This document shows positions 49,141 to 62,396 of a stretch of 64,000 nt of DNA, one piece after another. The first letter of the stretch is position 1. Each line of letters opens with the position of its first letter. The notes under the pieces are model-generated. The model saw only the letters and a program-made list of their open reading frames with translations. It was not told the DNA's origin and did not search any database. The DNA is from Prosopocoilus inquinatus (lineage: Eukaryota; Arthropoda; Insecta; Coleoptera; Lucanidae). The stretch covers positions 558,001 through 622,000 of the forward strand of contig JAYKNF010000018.1 of assembly GCA_036172665.1 (NCBI GenBank), read 5' to 3'. A program made the position numbers and the translations under genes.

Positions 49141-52100
49141 GTTTCGTTTAAAACTATTTCCAGCTCCTGCTGCGTCCAAAAACTTTGTATCTCACATCAG
49201 ACTTACTGGAGTCCATCCAAACGTCAAATAACATGTTAGATAAGTAAGGATCGTTTAGATACATCACAGGAACAACGCTAATACGTGTTGTTTCATTTAA
49301 AACTATTTCCAGCTTCAGCTGCGTCCGAGAACTTCGTATCTCACATCAAAGTTACTGGAGTCCATCGAAACGCCAAATAACATGATAGATGAGTAAGGAT
49401 GGATTAGATACATCACAGAAACAACGCTAATAGGTGTTGTTTCGTTCAAAACTATTTCCAGCTTCTGCTGCATCCAAAAACTTTGTATCTCACATCAGAG
49501 TTACTGGAGTCCATCCAAACGTCAAATAACATGATAGATGAGTAAGGATCGATTAGATACATCACAGAAACAACGCTAATAGGTGTTGTTTCGTTTAAAA
49601 CTATTTCCAGCTTCTGCTGCGTCCGAGAACTTCGTATCTCACGTCAGGGTTACTGGAGTCCATCCAAACGTCAAATAACATGATAGATAAGTAAGGATCG
49701 ATTAGATACATCACAGGAACAACGCTAATGCGTGTTGTTTCGTTTAAAACTATTTCCAGCTTCTGCTGCGTCCGAAAATTTCGTATCTCACATTAGAGTT
49801 ACTGGAGTCCATCGAAACGTCAAATAACATAGTAGCTAAGTAAGGATCGATTAGATACATCACAGGAACAACGCTAATGCGTGTTGTTTCGTTTAAAACT
49901 ATTTCCAGCTTCTGCTGCGTCCGAAAACGTCGTATCTCACATCAGAGCTACTGGAGTCCATCGAAACGATAAATAACATGATATATGAGTAAGGATCGAT
50001 TAGATACAGCACAGGAACAACGCTAATACGTGTTGTTTCGTTTAAAACTATTTCCAGCTCCTGCTGCGTCCGAGAACTTCGCATCTCACGTCAGGGTTAC
50101 TGGAGTCCATCCAAACGTCAAATAACATGATAGATAAGTAAGGATCGATTAGATACATCACAGGAACAACGCTAATGCGTGTTGTTTCGTTTAGAACTAT
50201 TTCCAGCTTCTGCTGCGTCCGAGAACTTCGTATCTCACGTCAGGGTTACTGGAGTCCATCCAAACGTCAAATAACATGATAGTTAAGTAAGGATCGATTA
50301 GATACATCACAGGAACAACGCTAATGCGTGTTGTTTCGTTTAAAACTATTTCCGGCTTCTGCTGCGTCCGAAAATTTCGTATCTCACATTAGAGTTACTG
50401 GAGTCCATCCAAACGTCAAATAACATAGTAGCTAAGTAAGGATCGATTAGATACATCACAGCAACAACGCTAATACGTGTTGTTTCTATCAAAACTATTT
50501 CCAGCTTCTGCTGCGTCCAAAAACTTTGTATCTCACATCAGAGTTACTGGAGTCCATCCAAACGTCAAATAACATGATAGATGAGTAAGGATCGATTAGA
50601 TACATCACAGGAACAACGCTAATACGTGTTGTTTCGTTTAAAACTATTTCCAGCTTCTGCTGCGTCCGAGAACTTCGTATCTCACGTCAGGGTTACTGGA
50701 GTCCATCCAAACGTCAAATAACATGATAGATAAGTAAGGATCGATTAGATACATCACAGGAACAACGCTAATGCGTGTTGTTTCGTTTAAAACTATTTCC
50801 AGCTTCTGCTGCGTCCGAAAATTTCGTATCTCACATTAGAGTTACTGGAGTCCATCGAAACGTCAAATAACATGATAGATGAGTAAGGATCGATTAGATA
50901 CATCACAGGAACAACGCTAATACGTGTTGTTTCGTTTAAAACTATTTCCAGCTTCTGCTGCGTCCGAAAACGTCGTATCTCACATCAGAGCTACTGGAGT
51001 TCATCGAAACGCCAAATAACATGATATATGAGTAAGGATCGATTAGATACAGCACAGGAACAACGCTAATACGTGTTGTTTCGTTTAAAACTATTTCCAG
51101 CTCCTGCTGCGTCCGAAAACATTGTATCTCACATCAGACTTACTGGAGTCCATCCAAACGTCAAATAACATGATAGATAAGTAAGGATCGATTAGATACA
51201 TCACAGGAACAACGCTAATACGTGTTGTTTCGTTTAAAACTATTTCCAGCTTCTGCTGCGTCCGAGAACTTCGTATCTCACGTCAGGGTTACTGGAGTCC
51301 ATCCAAACGTCAAATAACATGATAGATAAGTAAGGATCGATTAGATACATCACAGGAACAACGCTAATGCGTGTTGTTTCGTTTAAAACTATTTCCAGCT
51401 TCTGCTGCTTCCGAGAACTTCGTATCTCAAGTCAGGGTTACTGGAGTCCATCCAAACGTCAAATAACATGATAGATAAGTAAGGATCGATTAGATGCATT
51501 ACAGGAACAACGCTAATGCGTGTTGTTTCGTTTAAAACTATTTCCAGCTTCTGCTGCGTCCGAAAATTTCGTATCTCACATTAGAGTTCCTGGAGTCCAT
51601 CCAAACGTCAAATAACATAGTAGCTAAGTAAGGATCGATTAGATACATCACAGGAACAACGCTAATACGTGTTGTTTCGTTCAAAACTATTTCCAGCTTC
51701 TGCTGCGTCCAAAAACTTTGTATCTCACTTCAGAGTTAATGGAGTCCATCCAAACGTCAAATAACATGATAGATGAGTAAGGATCGATTAGATACATCAC
51801 AGGAACAACGCTAATACGTGTTGTTTCGTTTAAAATTATTTCCAGCTTCTGCTGCGTCCGAGAACTTCGTATCTCACGTCAGGGTTACTGGAGTCCATCC
51901 AAACGTCAAATAATATGATAGATAAGTAAGGATCGATTAGATACATCACAGGAACAACGCTAATGCGTGTTGTTTCGTTTAAAACTATTTCCAGCTTCTG
52001 CTGCGTCCGAGAATTTCGTATCTCACATCAGAGCTACTGGAGTCCATCGAAACGCCAAATAACATGATAGATTATTAAGGATCGATTAGATACATCACAG

Positions 52101-52344
52101 GAACAACGCTAATACGTGTTGTTTCGTTCAAAACTATTTCCAGGTTCTGCTGCGTCCAAAAACTTTGTATCTCACATCAGAGTTACTGGAGTCCATCCAA
52201 ACGTCAAATAACATGATAGATGAGTAAGGATCGATTAGATACATCACAGGAACAACGCTAATACGTGTTGTTTCGTTTAAGACTATTTGTAGCTTCTGCT
52301 GCGTCCGAGAACTTCGTATCTCACATCAGGGTTGCTGGAGTCCA

Positions 52345-52491
52345 TCCAAACGTCAAATAACATGATAGATAGGTAAGGATCTTAGATACATCACAGGAAC
52401 AACGCTAATGCGTGTTGTTTCGTTTAAAATTGTTTCCAGTTTCTGCTGCGTCCGAAAATTTCGTATCTCACATTAGAGTTACTGGAGTCCA
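52345..52491 (+). repeat. 147-bp monomer with a GA deletion (K1 copy)
   Basis: GGATCGATTAGATAC reads GGATCTTAGATAC here, losing 2 bp and the ATCGAT site. The same lesion is in K2. K1 adds private changes GATAGGTAAGG and AAAATTGTTTCC. Confidence 0.95.
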
Positions 52492-53785
52492 TCGAAACGT
52501 CAAATAACATGATAGATGAGTAAGGATCGATTAGATACATCACAGGAACAACGCTAATACGTGTTGTTTCGTTTAAAACTATTTCCAGCTTCTGCTGCGT
52601 CCGAAAACGTCGTATCTCACATCAGAGCTACTGGAGTCCATCGAAACGCCAAATAACATGATATATGAGTAAGGATCGATTAGATACATCACAGGAACAA
52701 CGCTAATACGTGTTGTTTCGTTTAAAACTATTTCCAGATCCTGCTGCGTCCAAAAACTTTGTATCTCACATCAGACTTACTGGAGTCCATCCAAACGTCA
52801 AATAACATGATAGATAAGTAAGGATCGATTAGATACATCACAGTAACAACGCTAATGCGTGTTGTTTCGTTTAAAACTATTTCTAGCTTCAGCTGCGTCC
52901 GAGAACTTCGTATCTCACATCAAAGTTACTGGAGTCCATCGAAACGCCAAATAACATGATAGATGAGTAAGGATCGATTAGATACATCACAGGAACAACG
53001 CTAATACGTGTTGTTTCGTTCAAAACTATTTCCAGTTTCTGCTGCGTCCAAAAACTTTGTATCTCACATCAGAGTTACTGGAGTCCATCCAAACGTCAAA
53101 TAACATGATAGATGAGTAAGGATCGATTAGATACATCACAGGAACAACGCTAATACGTGTTGTTTCGTTTAAAACTATTTCCAGCTTCTGCTGCGTCCGA
53201 GAACTTCGTATCTCACGTCAGGGTTACTGGAGTCCATCCAAACGTCAAATAACATGATAGATAAGTAAGGATCGATTAGATACATCACAGGAACAACGCT
53301 AATGCGTGTTGTTTCGTTTAAAACTATTTCCAGCATCTGCTGCGTCCGAGAACTTCGTATCTCACGTCAGGGTTACTGGAGTCCATCCAAACGTCAAATA
53401 ACATGATAGATAAGTAAGGATCGATTAGATACATCACAGGAAATACGCTAATGCGTGTTGTTTCGTTTAAAACTATTTCCAGCTTCTGCTGCGTCCGAAA
53501 ATTTCGTATCTCACATTAGAGTGACTGGAGTCCATCCAAACGTCAAATAACATAGTAGCTAAGTAAGGATCGATTAGATACATCACAGGAACAACGCTAA
53601 TACGTGTTGTTTCGTTTAAAACTATTTCCAGCTTCTGCTGCGTCCGAGAACTTCGTATCTCACGTCAGGGTTACTGGAGTCCATCCAAACGTCAAATAAC
53701 ATGATAGATAAGTAAGGATCGATTAGATGCATCACAGGAACAACGCTAATGCGTGTTGTTTCGTTTAAAACTATTTCCAGCTTCT

Positions 53786-53812
53786 GCTGCGTCCGAGAAC
53801 TTCGTATCTCAC
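53786..53812. other. Crossover interval of the K duplication
   Basis: The K1 left edge carries CTTCAG then, after the common 27 bases, ATCAAAG. The K1 right edge (seen again near 58,400) carries CTTCTG then GTCAGGG. At the K1/K2 junction the unit reads CTTCTG (diagnostic T at 53785) followed by ATCAAAG (diagnostic A at 53813). The exchange therefore lies within the 27 identical bases between them and kept the 149-bp register. Confidence 0.8.
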
Positions 53813-56800
53813 ATCAAAGTTACTGGAGTATATCGAAACGCCAAATAACATGATAGATGAGTAAGGATCGATTAGATACATCACAGGAACAACGGTAATA
53901 CGTGTTGTTTCGTTTAAAACTATTTCCAGCTCCTGCTGCGTCCAAAAACTTTGTATCTCACATCAGACTTACTGGAGTCCATCCAAACGTCAAATAACAT
54001 GTTAGATAAGTAAGGATCGTTTAGATACATCACAGGAACAACGCTAATACGTGTTGTTTCATTTAAAACTATTTCCAGCTTCAGCTGCGTCCGAGAACTT
54101 CGTATCTCACATCAAAGTTACTGGAGTCCATCGAAACGCCAAATAACATGATAGATGAGTAAGGATGGATTAGATACATCACAGAAACAACGCTAATAGG
54201 TGTTGTTTCGTTCAAAACTATTTCCAGCTTCTGCTGCATCCAAAAACTTTGTATCTCACATCAGAGTTACTGGAGTCCATCCAAACGTCAAATAACATGA
54301 TAGATGAGTAAGGATCGATTAGATACATCACAGAAACAACGCTAATACGTGTTGTTTCGTTTAAAACTATTTCCAGCTTCTGCTGCGTCCGAGAACTTCG
54401 TATCTCACGTCAGGGTTACTGGAGTCCATCCAAACGTCAAATAACATGATAGATAAGTAAGGATCGATTAGATACATCACAGGAACAACGCTAATGCGTG
54501 TTGTTTCGTTTAAAACTATTTCCAGCTTCTGCTGCGTCCGAAAATTTCGTATCTCACATTAGAGTTACTGGAGTCCATCGAAACGTCAAATAACATAGTA
54601 GCTAAGTAAGGATCGATTAGATACATCACAGGAACAACGCTAATGCGTGTTGTTTCGTTTAAAACTATTTCCAGCTTCTGCTGCGTCCGAAAACGTCGTA
54701 TCTCACATCAGAGCTACTGGAGTCCATCGAAACGATAAATAACATGATATATGAGTAAGGATCGATTAGATACAGCACAGGAACAACGCTAATACGTGTT
54801 GTTTCGTTTAAAACTATTTCCAGCTCCTGCTGCGTCCGAGAACTTCGCATCTCACGTCAGGGTTACTGGAGTCCATCCAAACGTCAAATAACATGATAGA
54901 TAAGTAAGGATCGATTAGATACATCACAGGAACAACGCTAATGCGTGTTGTTTCGTTTAGAACTATTTCCAGCTTCTGCTGCGTCCGAGAACTTCGTATC
55001 TCACGTCAGGGTTACTGGAGTCCATCCAAACGTCAAATAACATGATAGTTAAATAAGGATCGATTAGATACATCACAGGAACAACGCTAATGCGTGTTGT
55101 TTCGTTTAAAACTATTTCCAGCTTCTGCTGCGTCCGAAAATTTCGTATCTCACATTAGAGTTACTGGAGTCCATCCAAACGTCAAATAACATAGTAGCTA
55201 AGTAAGGATCGATTAGATGCATCACAGCAACAACGCTAATACGTGTTGTTTCTATCAAAACTATTTCCAGCTTCTGCTGCGTCCAAAAACTTTGTATCTC
55301 ACATCAGAGTTACTGGAGTCCATCCAAACGTCAAATAACATGATAGATGAGTAAGGATCGATTAGATACATCACAGGAACAACGCTAATACGTGTTGTTT
55401 CGTTTAAAACTATTTCCAGCTTCTGCTGCGTCCGAGAACTTCGTATCTCACGTCAGGGTTACTGGAGTCCATCCAAACGTCAAATAACATGATAGATAAG
55501 TAAGGATCGATTAGATACATCACAGGAACAACGCTAATGCGTGTTGTTTCGTTTAAAACTATTTCCAGCTTCTGCTGCGTCCGAAAATTTCGTATCTCAC
55601 ATTAGAGTTACTGGAGTCCATCGAAACGTCAAATAACATGATAGATGAGTAAGGATCGATTAGATACATCACAGGAACAACGCTAATACGTGTTGTTTCG
55701 TTTAAAACTATTTCCAGCTTCTGCTGCGTCCGAAAACGTCGTATCTCACATCAGAGCTACTGGAGTTCATCGAAACGCCAAATAACATGATATATGAGTA
55801 AGGATCGATTAGATACAGCACAGGAACAACGCTAATACGTGTTGTTTCGTTTAAAACTATTTCCAGCTCCTGCTGCGTCCGAAAACATTGTATCTCACAT
55901 CAGACTTACTGGAGTCCATCCAAACGTCAAATAACATGATAGATAAGTAAGGATCGATTAGATACATCACAGGAACAACGCTAATACGTGTTGTTTCGTT
56001 TAAAACTATTTCCAGCTTCTGCTGCGTCCGAGAACTTCGTATCTCACGTCAGGGTTACTGGAGTCCATCCAAACGTCAAATAACATGATAGATAAGTAAG
56101 GATCGATTAGATACATCACAGGAACAACGCTAATGCGTGTTGTTTCGTTTAAAACTATTTCCAGCTTCTGCTGCTTCCGAGAACTTCGTATCTCAAGTCA
56201 GGGTTACTGGAGTCCATCCAAACGTCAAATAACATGATAGATAAGTAAGGATCGATTAGATGCATTACAGGAACAACGCTAATGCGTGTTGTTTCGTTTA
56301 AAACTATTTCCAGCTTCTGCTGCGTCCGAAAATTTCGTATCTCACATTAGAGTTACTGGAGTCCATCCAAACGTCAAATAACATAGTAGCTAAGTAAGGA
56401 TCGATTAGATACATCACAGGAACAACGCTAATACGTGTTGTTTCGTTCAAAACTATTTCCAGCTTCTGCTGCGTCCAAAAACTTTGTATCTCACTTCAGA
56501 GTTAATGGAGTCCATCCAAACGTCAAATAACATGATAGATGAGTAAGGATCGATTAGATACATCACAGGAACAACGCTAATACGTGTTGTTTCGTTTAAA
56601 ATTATTTCCAGCTTCTGCTGCGTCCGAGAACTTCGTATCTCACGTCAGGGTTACTGGAGTCCATCCAAACGTCAAATAATATGATAGATAAGTAAGGATC
56701 GATTAGATACATCACAGGAACAACGCTAATGCGTGTTGTTTCGTTTAAAACTATTTCCAGCTTCTGCTGCGTCCGAGAATTTCGTATCTCACATCAGAGC

Positions 56801-57110
56801 TACTGGAGTCCATCGAAACGCCAAATAACATGATAGATGATTAAGGATCGATTAGATACATCACAGGAACAACGCTAATACGTGTTGTTTCGTTCAAAAC
56901 TATTTCCAGGTTCTGCTGCGTCCAAAAACTTTGTATCTCACATCAGAGTTACTGGAGTCCATCCAAACGTCAAATAACATGATAGATGAGTAAGGATCGA
57001 TTAGATACATCACAGGAACAACGCTAATACGTGTTGTTTCGTTTAAGACTATTTGTAGCTTCTGCTGCGTCCGAGAACTTCGTATCTCACATCAGGGTTG
57101 CTGGAGTCCA

Positions 57111-57257
57111 TCCAAACGTCAAATAACATGATAGATAAGTAAGGATCTTAGATACATCACAGGAACAACGCTAATGCGTGTTGTTTCGTTTAAAACTGTT
57201 TCCAGTTTCTGCTGCGTCCGAAAATTTCGTATCTCACATTAGAGTTACTGGAGTCCA
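57111..57257 (+). repeat. 147-bp monomer with a GA deletion (K2 copy)
   Basis: Inherited copy of the lesion at 52345; the flanking bases are of the normal GATAAGTAAGG type. Confidence 0.95.
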
Positions 57258-57704
57258 TCGAAACGTCAAATAACATGATAGATGAGTAAGGATCGATTAG
57301 ATACATCACAGGAACAACGCTAATACGTGTTGTTTCGTTTAAAACTATTTCCAGCTCCTGCTGCGTCCAAAAACTTTGTATCTCACATCAGACTTACTGG
57401 AGTCCATCCAAACGTCAAATAACATGATAGATAAGTAAGGATCGATTAGATACATCACAGTAACAACGCTAATGCGTGTTGTTTCGTTTAAAACTATTTC
57501 TAGCTTCAGCTGCGTCCGAGAACTTCGTATCTCACATCAAAGTTACTGGAGTCCATCGAAACGCCAAATAACATGATAGATGAGTAAGGATCGATTAGAT
57601 ACATCACAGGAACAACGCTAATACGTGTTGTTTCGTTCAAAACTATTTCCAGCTTCTGCTGCGTCCAAAAACTTTGTATCTCACATCAGAGTTACTGGAG
57701 TCCA

Positions 57705-57852
57705 TCCAAACGTCAAATAACATGATAGATGAGTAAGGATCGATTAGATACATCACAGGAACAACGCTAATACGTGTTGTTTCTTTAAAACTATTTCCAG
57801 CTTCTGCTGCGTCCGAGAACTTCGTATCTCACGTCAGGGTTACTGGAGTCCA
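57705..57852 (+). repeat. 148-bp monomer with a private 1-bp deletion
   Basis: TTTCGTTTAAAAC reads TTTCTTTAAAAC near 57782. K1 (about 53163) has the full form, so the loss followed the duplication. It removes the CpG of the CENP-B-box-like word. Confidence 0.95.
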
Positions 57853-58428
57853 TCCAAACGTCAAATAACATGATAGATAAGTAAGGATCGATTAGATACA
57901 TCACAGGAACAACGCTAATGCGTGTTGTTTCGTTTAAAACTATTTCCAGCATCTGCTGCGTCCGAGAACTTCGTATCTCACGTCAGGGTTACTGGAGTCC
58001 ATCCAAACGTCAAATAACATGATAGATAAGTAAGGATCGATTAGATACATCACAGGAAATACGCTAATGCGTGTTGTTTCGTTTAAAACTATTTCCAGCT
58101 TCTGCTGCGTCCGAAAATTTCGTATCTCACATTAGAGTGACTGGAGTCCATCCAAATGTCAAATAACATAGTAGCTAAGTAAGGATCGATTAGATACATC
58201 ACAGGAACAACGCTAATACGTGTTGTTTCGTTTAAAACTATTTCCAGCTTCTGCTGCGTCCGAGAACTTCGTATCTCACGTCAGGGTTACTGGAGTCCAT
58301 CCAAACGTCAAATAACATGATAGATAAGTAAGGATCGATTAGATGCATCACAGGAACAACGCTAATGCGTGTTGTTTCGTTTAAAACTATTTCCAGCTTC
58401 TGCTGCGTCCGAGAACTTCGTATCTCAC

Positions 58429-60930
58429 GTCAGGGTTACTGAAGTCCATCCAAACGTCAAATAACATGATAGATAAGTAAGGATCGATTAGATACATCAC
58501 AGGAACAACGCTAATGCGTGTTGTTTCGTTTAAAACTATTTCCAGCTTCTGCTAAGTCCGAAAATTTCGTATCTCACATTAGAGTTACTGGAGTCCATCC
58601 AAACGTCAAATAACATAGTAGCTAAGTAAGGATCGATTAGATACATCACAGGAACAACGCTAATAGGTGTTGTTTCGTTCAAAACCATTTCCAGCTTCTG
58701 CTGCGTCCAAAAACTTTGTATTTCACATCAGAGTTACTGGAGTCCATCCAAACGTCAAATAACATGATAGATGAGTAAGGATCGATTAGATACATCACAG
58801 GAACAACGCTAATACGTGTTGTTTCGTTTAAAACTATTTCCAGCTTCTGCTGCGTCCGAGAACTTCGTATCTCACGTCAGGGTTACTGGAGTCCATCCAA
58901 ACGACAAATAACATGATAGATAAGTAAGGATCGATTAGATACATCACAGGAACAACGCTAATGCGTGTTGTTTCGTTTAAAACTATTTCCAGCTTCTGCT
59001 GCGTCCGAAAATTTCGTATCTCACATTAGAGTTACTGGAGTCCATCGAAACGTCAAATAACATGATAGATGAGTAAGGATCGATTAGATACATCACAGGA
59101 ACAACGCTAATACGTGTTGTTTCGTTTAAAACTATTTCCAGCTTCTGCTGCGTCCGAAAACGTCGTATCTCACATCAGAGCTACTGGAGTCCATCGAAAC
59201 GCCAAATAACATGATATATGAGTAAGGATCGATTAGATACAGCACAGGAACAACGCTAATACGTGTTGTTTCGTTCAAAACTATTTCCAGGTTCTGCTGC
59301 GTCCAAAAACTTTGTATCTCACATCAGAGTTACTGGAGTCCATCCAAACGTCAAATAACATGATAGATGAGTAAGGATCGATTAGATACATCACAGGAAC
59401 AACGCTAATACGTGTTGTTTCGTTTAAAACTATTTCCAGCTCCTGCTGCGTCCAAAAACTTTGTATCTCACATCAGACTTACTGGAGTCCATCCAAACGT
59501 CAAATAACATGTTAGATAAGTAAGGATCGTTTAGATACATCACAGGAACAACGCTAATACGTGTTGTTTCATTTAAAACTATTTCCAGCTTCAGCTGCGT
59601 CCGAGAACTTCGTATCTCACATCAAAGTTACTGGAGTCCATCGAAACGCCAAATAACATGATAGATGAGTAAGGATCGATTAGATACATCACAGAAACAA
59701 CGCTAATAGGTGTTGTTTCGTTCAAAACTATTTCCAGCTTCTGCTGCGTCCAAAAACTTTGTATCTCACATCAGAGTTACTGGAGTCCTTCCAAACGTCA
59801 AATAACATGATAGATGAGTAAGGATCGATTAGATACATCACAGAAACAACGCTAATACGTGTTGTTTCGTTTAAAACTATTTCCAGCTTCTGCTGCGTCC
59901 GAGAACTTCGTATCTCACGTCAGGGTTACTGGAGTCCATCCAAACGTCAAATAACATGATAGATAAGTAAGGATCGATTAGATACATCACAGGAACAACG
60001 CTAATGCGTGTTGTTTCGTTTAAAACTATTTCCAGCTTCTGCTGCGTCCGAAAATTTCGTATCTCACATTAGAGTTACTGGAGTCCATCGAAACGTCAAA
60101 TAACATAGTAGCTAAGTAAGGATCGATTAGATACATCACAGGAACAACGCTAATGCGTGTTGTTTTGTTTAAAACTATTTCCAGCTTCTGCTGCGTCCGA
60201 AAATTTCGTATCTCACATTAGAGTTACTGGAGTCCATCGAAACGTCAAATAACATGATAGATGAGTAAGGATCGATTAGATACATCACAGGAACAACGAT
60301 AATACGTGTTGTTTCGTTTAAAACTATTTCCAGCTCCTGCTGCGTCCAAAAACTTTGTATCTCACATCAGACTTACTGGAGTCCATCCAAACGTCAAATA
60401 ACATGTTAGATAAGTAAGGATCGTTTCGATACATCACAGGAACAACGCTAATACGTGTTGTTTCATTTAAAACTATTTCCAGCTTCAGCTGCGTCCGAGA
60501 ACTTCGTATCTCACATCAAAGTTACTGGAGTCCATCGAAACGCCAAATAACATGATAGGTGAGTAAGGATCGATTAGATACATCACAGGAACAACGCTAA
60601 TACGTGTTGTTTCGTTCAAAACTATTTCCAGCTTCTGCTGCGTCCGAGAACTTCGTATCTCACGTCAGGGTTACTGGAGTCCATCCAAACGTCAAATAAC
60701 ATGATAGATAAGTAAGGATCGATTAGATACATCACAGGAACAACGCTAATACGTGTTGTTTCGTTTAAAACTATTTTTAGCTTCTGCTGCGTCCGAAAAC
60801 GTCGTATCTCACATCAGAGCTACTGGAGTCCATCGAAACGCCAAATAACATGATATATGAGTAAGGATCGATTAGATACAGCACAGGAACAACACTAATA
60901 CGTGTTGTTTCATTTAAAACTATTTCCAGC
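58429..60930 (+). repeat. Mosaic satellite segment after K2, including a third partial K copy
   Basis: Full-length units. About 59,400-60,190 repeats 53,900-54,690 at 5,510 bp (37 x 149 minus 3): ACAGAAACAACG at 54181 recurs at 59691. It diverges where this copy reads GTTTTGTTTAAAAC (about 60,163) and CCGAAAATTTCG. A further stretch near 60,900 carries CATTTAAAAC beside CCGAAAACGTCG, the start of block J2. Confidence 0.8.
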
Positions 60931-62396
60931 TTCTGCTGCGTCCGAAAACGTCGTATCTCACATCAAAGTTACTGGATTCCATCGAAACGCCAAATAACAT
61001 GATAGATGAGTAAGGATCGATTAGATACATCACAGGAACAACGCTAATGCGTGTTGTTTCGTTTAAAACTATTTCCAGCTTCTGCTGCGTCCGAAAATTT
61101 CGTTTCTCACATTAGAGTTACTGGAGTCCATCGAAACGTCAAATAACATGATAGATGAGTAAGGATCGATTAGATACATCACAGGAACAACGCTAATGCG
61201 TGTTGTTTCGTTTAAAACTATTTCTAGCTTCAGCTGCGTCCGAGAACTTCGTATCTCACATCTAAGTTACTGGAGTCCATCGAAACGCCAAATAACATGA
61301 TAGATGAGTAAGGATCGATTAGATACATCACAGGAACAACGCTAATGCGCGTTGTTTGGTTTAAAACTATTTCCAGGTTCTGCTACGTCCGAGAACTTCG
61401 TATCTCACGTCAGAGTTACTGGAGTCCATCCAAACGTCAAATAACATGATAGATAAGTAAGGATCGATTAGATACATCACAGGAACAACGCTAATGCGTG
61501 TTGTTTCGTTTAAAACTATTTCCAGCTTCTGCTGCGTCCGAAAATTTCGTTTCTCACATTAGAGATACTGGAGTCCATCGAAACGTCAAATAACATGATA
61601 GATGAGTAAGGATCGATTAGATACATCACAGGAACAACGCTAATGCGTGTTGTTTCGTTTAAAACTATTTCCAGCTTCTGCTGCCTCAGAAAACGTCGTA
61701 TCTCACATCAGAGCTTCTGGAGTCCATCGAAACGCCAAATAACATGATAGATGAGTAAGGATCGATTAGATACATCACAGGAACAACGCTAATGCGCGTT
61801 GTTTCGTTTAAAACTATTTCCAGGTTCTGCTGCGTCCGAGAACTTCGTATCTCACGTCAGGGTTACTGGAGTCCATCCAAACGTCAAATAACATGATAGA
61901 TAAGTAAGGATCGATTAGATACATCACAGGAACAACGCTAATGCGTGTTGTTTCGTTTAAAACTATTTCCAGGTTCTGCTGTTTCCAAAAACTTTGTATC
62001 TCACATCAGAGTTACTGGAGTCCATCCAAACGTCAAATAACATGATAGATGAGTAAGGATCGATTAGATACATCACAGGATCAACGCTAATACGTGTTGT
62101 TTCGTTTAAAACTATTTCCAGCTTCTGCTGCGTCCGAGAACTTCGTATCTCACGTCAGGGTTACTGGAGTCCATCCAAACGTCAAATAACATGATAGATA
62201 AGTAAGGATCGATTAGATACATCACAGGAACAACGCTAATGCGTGTTGTTTCGTTTAAAACTATTTCCAGCTTCAGCTGCGTCCGAGAACTTCGTATCTC
62301 ACATCAAAGTTACTGGAGTATATCGAAACGCCAAATAGCATGATAGATGAGTAAGGATCGATTAGATACATCACAGGAACAACGGTAATACGTGTT
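60930..62396 (+). repeat. Block J2, copy of 47.7-49.1 kb
   Basis: It is colinear with J1 at 13,256 bp. Private differences include GTCAGAGTTAC near 61408 (J1: GTCAGGG), CTGTTTCC near 61979, and CAAATAGCATG near 62332. Confidence 0.87.

Larger units (their letters stand above)
49047..53812 (+). repeat. Block K1, left copy of a 32-monomer (4,766-bp) tandem duplication
   Basis: The unit is 32 monomers, one of which has a 2-bp deletion, giving 4,766 bp. Rare forms repeated at exactly this shift include AGTATATCG (49062 and 53828), CAGAAACAACGCTAATAGG (about 49415 and 54181), TTTCTATCAAAAC (about 50487 and 55253), GATGCATTACAGG (about 51493 and 56259) and the GGATCTTAG deletion unit (52345 and 57111). 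By eye the copies differ at only about ten bases plus one missing monomer and one 1-bp deletion, far less than neighbouring monomers differ. Confidence 0.93.
53813..58428 (+). repeat. Block K2, right copy of the 32-monomer duplication, one monomer short
   Basis: It is colinear with K1 at 4,766 bp up to about 57,300 and at 4,616 bp afterwards. The unit containing CCGAAAACGTCG at about 52,560-52,710 of K1 is missing, and a 1-bp deletion was added near 57784. CAGCATCTGC (53331 and 57947) and GATGCATC (53726 and 58342) fix the later shift. Private changes include AAATAAGG near 55051 and AAATGTC near 58155. Confidence 0.92.

Noticed and set aside
50480..50500. Suspected indel at TTTCTATCAAAAC
   Set aside because: The unit length is unchanged. 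It is a short substitution cluster shared with the K2 copy near 55253.
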